Source: an uncultured Clostridia bacterium
GTDB taxonomy: Bacteria; Bacillota; Clostridia; Oscillospirales; JAAYOS01
Assembly: GCA_947593925.1 (NCBI GenBank)
Contig: CANQDU010000010.1
Location: forward strand, 1-64,000
Direction: 5' to 3'
DNA length: 64,000 nt
In this document: piece after piece, positions 58,753 to 64,000 of the stretch
Numbering within the stretch: the first letter of the stretch is position 1
Layout of the letters: each line of letters opens with the position of its first letter
The notes under the pieces: model-generated
The model's input: the letters and a program-made list of their open reading frames with translations, nothing else
The model's database searches: none
What the model was told of the DNA's origin: nothing
Made by a program: the position numbers and the translations under genes

Positions 58753-59976
58753 ATGGCACTCATCGTACAGAAATTCGGCGGAAGCTCGGTAAAGGACGCC
58801 GAGCATATCCGCAACGTCGCCCGTATCATAACCGATACATACAGGGCAAACAACGACGTCGTGGTAGTACTCTCCGCTCAGGGAGACACCACCGACGAGC
58901 TCATCGAGAAGGCGCATGAGATAAACGAGTCGCCCTCCCGCCGCGAGATGGATATGCTGCTCTCGACAGGGGAGCAGGTATCGGTGGCGCTCTGCGCCAT
59001 GGCGATAGAAAAGCTCGGCTGCCCCGTCATTTCGCTCAACGCGTGGCAGGCGGGGATAAGCACCGACTCGAACTACTCCAACGCGAGCATCAAGACGATA
59101 AACGACGAGCGCCTGCGCGCCGAGCTCGACCGCAGGAACATAGTCATCGTCACCGGCTTTCAGGGGATAAACCGCCGCTACGATATAACGACGCTCGGCC
59201 GCGGAGGGTCGGACACATCCGCCGTGGCGCTCGCGGCGCGTATCCGCGCCGACCTCTGCCAGATATACACCGACGTGGACGGAGTGTATACCGGCGACCC
59301 GCGCATCGTCCCCGAGGCGCGCAAGCTCGACGAGATAACCTTCGACGAGATGCTTGAGCTCGCGAGCGCCGGAGCGCAGGTGCTCCACAACCGCTCGGTA
59401 GAGATAGCAAAGCGCTTCGGCATACAGCTCGAGGTCCTCTCGAGCCTCGACCCGAAGCCCGGAACCATAGTTAAGGAGGTAGCAAAGAAATTGGAGAGCA
59501 CAGCCATCAGCGGAGTCGCGCGCGACGAGAACGTCGCCTGCATAGCGATAACACACCTCGAGGATAAGCCGGGCGTCGCGTACCGCATATTCTCGCTGCT
59601 CGCGCAGAGGAAGATAAACGTTGACATCATCCTTCAGTCGATAGGCCGCGACAACACGAAGGACATCACCTTCACCGTCTCGAAGGGCTACGCGGACGAG
59701 GCGATAGAGGAGCTCATGGAGCACAAGGACGAGCTGAACTTCGCGGACATATCCTGCGACACGAACGTCGCGAAGATCTCGATAGTCGGCTCGGGCATGA
59801 TAAACCATCCCGGCATAGCGAGCCAGCTCTTCGAGGCGCTTTACAACGTCGGGATAAATATACGCATGATCTCGACAAGCGAGATAAAGGTCTCGGTCCT
59901 CATCGACGCCAAGGACAGCGATATGGCCATCCGCGCCGTACACCACAAGTTCTTCGGCGAGCGCGCCGGGGCGTAA
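58753..59976 (+). CDS. lysC: Aspartate kinase
   Basis: A 407-aa enzyme phosphorylating aspartate, the entry step to lysine, threonine and methionine. The kinase domain has IVQKFGGSSVKD at the start and GRGGSDTSAVALAARIRADLCQIYTDVDGVYTGDPRIV. Two C-terminal ACT domains follow (about 265-407, including CIAITHLEDKPGVAYRIF and ISIVGSGMINHPGIASQLF), giving feedback control. The GGAGG site is followed by ATGTAAATG, so a start-stop codon pair lies directly before the true start. The last 61 nt are duplicated at 60109-60169. Confidence 0.96.
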   Translation: MALIVQKFGGSSVKDAEHIRNVARIITDTYRANNDVVVVLSAQGDTTDELIEKAHEINESPSRREMDMLLSTGEQVSVALCAMAIEKLGCPVISLNAWQAGISTDSNYSNASIKTINDERLRAELDRRNIVIVTGFQGINRRYDITTLGRGGSDTSAVALAARIRADLCQIYTDVDGVYTGDPRIVPEARKLDEITFDEMLELASAGAQVLHNRSVEIAKRFGIQLEVLSSLDPKPGTIVKEVAKKLESTAISGVARDENVACIAITHLEDKPGVAYRIFSLLAQRKINVDIILQSIGRDNTKDITFTVSKGYADEAIEELMEHKDELNFADISCDTNVAKISIVGSGMINHPGIASQLFEALYNVGINIRMISTSEIKVSVLIDAKDSDMAIRAVHHKFFGERAGA

Positions 59977-60108
59977 ACACATACCGCGCCGGTTCGCGCG
60001 GTGGAAGTTGGCGGCAAAGCCGCCAACTTCGCGGAGCCCCGATTCATTCGGGGCGAGCATTTTAATCGGAAGGGGTCCCCAAACGCTCCATCGGAGCGTT
60101 TGGGGAAT

Positions 60109-60169
60109 CAGCGATATGGCCATCCGCGCCGTACACCACAAGTTCTTCGGCGAAAGAGCGGGAGCGTAA
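60109..60169 (+). pseudogene. lysC: Duplicated 3' end of lysC (remnant)
   Basis: 45 nt (60109-60153) are identical to 59916-59960 of lysC. The next codons to the stop (GAA AGA GCG GGA GCG TAA) encode the same Glu-Arg-Ala-Gly-Ala end as lysC (GAG CGC GCC GGG GCG TAA), with five differences, all synonymous. The copy lacks the rest of the gene and is followed by a terminator hairpin at 60183-60215, probably the original lysC terminator. It lies 193 nt downstream of the true end, with a repeat unit between. Confidence 0.9.
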
Positions 60170-60182
60170 ACACAAAGCTGTT

Positions 60183-60222
60183 AAAATCACGGACGGCAAA
60201 GCCGTCCGTGATTTTGTGTTTG
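60183..60222 (+). terminator. Terminator after the duplicated lysC end
   Basis: AAAATCACGGACGGC pairs with GCCGTCCGTGATTTT and is followed by GTGTTT. It is probably the ancestral lysC terminator. Confidence 0.85.
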
Positions 60223-60638
60223 CACCAAAAGCCTCGTATAATTTCGCCGCCAAGGGCGGCGTCCGCGCCGGTTCGCGCGGTGGAAGTTGGCGGCAAAGCC
60301 GCCAACTTCGCGCAGGGCGATTCATTCGCCCGAGCACGTTTAATCGGAAGGGTTCCCACGCTGTCGCTGACCGCGTGGGAAGGCGTTGATTTTCCGCCGA
60401 AGGCGGTTCCGCGCCGGTTCGCGCGGTTAAAGTTGCTTGCCATAGGCAAGCAACTTTGCGCAGGCGGAATTCATTTCCGCCGAGCATTTTAATCGGAAGG
60501 GCTCCCACGCGGTCGCCGACCGCGTGGGAATTGCGTAGCATAGCGCTGCCGTCGGTAGGGCTATGCCCTATCCGACGGCCTCGCTATTGGCAAGAGCGCG
60601 GATTTCATCCGCGCTCTTGCCAATAGCGAAACTTACGC

Positions 60639-60667
60639 TTGACATTATCCGCCGCATTTGGTATATT
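60639..60667 (+). promoter_or_regulatory. Sigma-A promoter of hppA
   Basis: TTGACA (60639-60644), 17-nt spacer, TATATT (60662-60667). The leader is about 80 nt. Confidence 0.75.
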
Positions 60668-60755
60668 ATTTTTGGTCGGGATCCGTCTTCGGGCTCGACA
60701 CTTTTCAATTATTTAAGTCACCTTCTCCGGAGGGTGGAGGAAAGGGAGTTTGGTT

Positions 60756-62936
<2,181 letters not shown>

Positions 62937-62960
62937 GCCGAAGATATAAGAGCAACATCG

Positions 62961-62992
62961 GAGCGGGGCGATTTTCGCCCCGCTCTCTTTTT
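62961..62992 (+). terminator. Terminator of hppA
   Basis: GAGCGGGGCG pairs with CGCCCCGCTC and is followed by TCTTTTTG. Confidence 0.9.
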
Positions 62993-63026
62993 GCAAAAAA
63001 CGGACGTACTTTATTTCCCCGCGCTC

Positions 63027-63055
63027 TTGCAAAACGCGCCGGGACAAAGTATAAT
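63027..63055 (+). promoter_or_regulatory. Sigma-A promoter of the last gene
   Basis: TTGCAA (63027-63032), 17-nt spacer, TATAAT (63050-63055). Confidence 0.75.
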
Positions 63056-63125
63056 CTGGATAGAAACCTGTATCGCGGCGCGCGGACGCCCGTCCGGACG
63101 CCGCCCCACGAACGGAGGAAAATAT

Positions 63126-64000
63126 ATGAAGCTCGGTATAATCACACCGCCCGAGGTGAAGAGCCTCGACTATGCGAAGAGCCTCGGCCTCGAATTCATC
63201 GAGATGGATTGCAACTGCCCGTGGATGGGCGGCCCGAACGACTCGCCTTATTCCAACGCGGGTATGCTCCTCTCGATGGCGGACGCATTCAACGAGGGTA
63301 CGGAGCGCACCGGCGTCGCCGTCGGCGCGGCGGGACGCTGGGCAAGCCACGTCATCGACTCGGAGGGAAGGATAATCGAGAGCGAGTTTGACGAGGTGAA
63401 GCGCCTCATCGAGTTCTGTCACAGGACGCACGCGGGCGTGTACTGCGTGAGCGTCAACTACGTGAAGGAGCTCAGCTACTACAAGAACATCACCGCCGCG
63501 ATAAACTACCTCAACAAGGTCGTCGCGGAGGCGGGGAAGGACCTCGACGTCGCGATAGTCAACTGCTGCATGGGCGACCACTACATCCGCACGCCGGAGC
63601 AGTGGAAGCTCGTGCTCGACGAGGTGCCGGGGCTCGGGATAAAGTACGACCCGTCCCACAGTTTCGTCCACGGCGGCGTGAACGGCGCGTACATCGAGGA
63701 GGGCCTCGGCTGGGGCGACCGCTTCAAGTACGTCCACGTCAAGGGCGTCGTTCAGGGTTCGAAGCAGGACGAGCCCAAGATGTGGAAGTATCTGGACTGG
63801 GCGCACGACTTCCCGGGTCTCATGGATAAGATGCGCCCCGAGATCGAGGAGGACGGGAAGTACTACGACAACCCGCCCGCCGGCCTCGACGTCATAAACT
63901 GGCGCGCCTTCATGGCGATACTCTACAAGCATCACTACGACGGGATGCTCTCGATAGAGCCGCACTCCTCGACGTGGCGCGGCGAGCTCGGAGAAAAGGG
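63126..64000 (+). CDS. Sugar phosphate isomerase/epimerase-like TIM-barrel protein (3' truncated by window)
   Basis: The first 291 codons of an open frame, still open at the window edge. It starts KLGIITPPEVKSLDYAKSLGLEFIEMD and has the xylose-isomerase-like (AP endonuclease 2 family) pattern: LDVAIVNCCMGDHY, GIKYDPSHSFVHGGVN, KYVHVKGVV and MLSIEPHSS near the edge, with Glu, Asp and His placed as metal ligands. It may act on a sugar or inositol derivative. The start at 63126 has an AACGGAGGAAAA site. Confidence 0.83.
   Translation, partial: MKLGIITPPEVKSLDYAKSLGLEFIEMDCNCPWMGGPNDSPYSNAGMLLSMADAFNEGTERTGVAVGAAGRWASHVIDSEGRIIESEFDEVKRLIEFCHRTHAGVYCVSVNYVKELSYYKNITAAINYLNKVVAEAGKDLDVAIVNCCMGDHYIRTPEQWKLVLDEVPGLGIKYDPSHSFVHGGVNGAYIEEGLGWGDRFKYVHVKGVVQGSKQDEPKMWKYLDWAHDFPGLMDKMRPEIEEDGKYYDNPPAGLDVINWRAFMAILYKHHYDGMLSIEPHSSTWRGELGEK

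Larger units (their letters stand above)
59985..60640. repeat. Family II modular palindromic repeat cluster R4, three tandem units (gene-free stretch)
   Basis: Three units follow the same scaffold (GCGCGGT..AAGTT - variable hairpin - TT.CGC..AG - GATTCATTC-type hairpin - CGAGCA..TTTAATCGGAAGGG - variable hairpin) at about 59988-60105, 60264-60385 and 60410-60535. The variable stems differ, for example GTTGGCGGC/GCCGCCAAC against GTTGCTTGCC/GGCAAGCAAC, yet stay paired. The cluster is in the opposite orientation to R1. It ends with a 21-bp perfect stem with a TTTCA loop at 60582-60628, just before the hppA promoter. Confidence 0.85.

Noticed and set aside
59985-60640. A CRISPR array
   Set aside because: The units are long, imperfect and palindromic throughout, spacing is uneven, there are no unique spacers of constant length and no cas genes nearby.

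Overview
The window reads as a chromosomal piece of a GC-rich, anaerobic, spore-forming Clostridia bacterium of the Oscillospiraceae/Ruminococcaceae kind, probably from a gut or other plant-polymer habitat. The support is an intact spoIIA operon (spoIIAA-spoIIAB-sigF) with spoIIID beside it, a T-box leader on thrS, Gram-positive lipoproteins and S-layer-homology (SLH) proteins, two rubrerythrin-type proteins plus rubredoxin in place of aerobic detoxification, and glycoside hydrolases for plant polysaccharides. Isoleucine is often encoded by AUA despite the high G+C. No rRNA, CRISPR array, prophage or transposase gene was seen.

Layout. 1-288 is the truncated end of an interspersed repeat (family I). 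289-4393 is recG, fakA-like and asp23-like genes on the minus strand. 4616-7353 is an acetyltransferase, then T-box-controlled thrS. 7422-10514 is a duplicated P-loop ATPase gene, the spoIIA operon and spoIIID. 10515-11126 is a family II repeat cluster. 11127-16904 is a carbohydrate block: a minus-strand operon (GH2 beta-mannosidase type, D-lyxose isomerase, unknown) divergent from a GH120 beta-xylosidase-type gene. 16905-17508 is a second family I copy, followed by a His-rich lipoprotein and a MATE transporter. 19611-27777 is a complete sugar ABC importer (ATPase, two permeases, binding protein), a lipoprotein, TetR and HD-domain genes and a GH5 gene. 27778-28550 is the third and fullest family I copy. 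28875-33914 is a pyrimidine operon, pyrC-pyrF-pyrK-pyrD, ending in a histidine phosphatase-GNAT fusion. 34072-36723 holds a SUKH protein of lower G+C, an HTH regulator with a free-standing partner domain, a lipoprotein and rubrerythrin. 37169-41984 holds a nucleoside phosphorylase, a lipoprotein serpin, a flavodoxin and an SLH protein. 42156-42403 is an orphan small-RNA locus with a consensus promoter and a strong terminator. 42407-48704 holds nadE, reverse rubrerythrin with a Fur/PerR-like palindrome, rubredoxin, tRNA-Ser, and a ZTP riboswitch driving a split purO plus purH (AICARFT-only) pair. 49269-55761 holds regulators, a second SLH protein, a HAD hydrolase, an acetyltransferase and a fused GHL10/amidase wall enzyme. 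56111-59976 is an aspartate-pathway cluster (ACT protein, hom, thrB, lysC). 59977-60638 is a dense family II repeat region containing a duplicated lysC 3' end. hppA and a truncated sugar isomerase/epimerase-like gene close the window.

How the genes fit together. The carbohydrate genes look like intracellular use of imported oligosaccharides: an ABC importer plus GH2, GH5 and GH120 enzymes without signal peptides, with D-lyxose isomerase feeding pentose/hexose metabolism. Nucleotide synthesis (pyr operon, ZTP-controlled purine end steps, nucleoside phosphorylase, NAD synthetase) and the threonine/lysine branch form the housekeeping part. The least explained content is non-coding: two families of hairpin-rich interspersed repeats and one candidate structured RNA.
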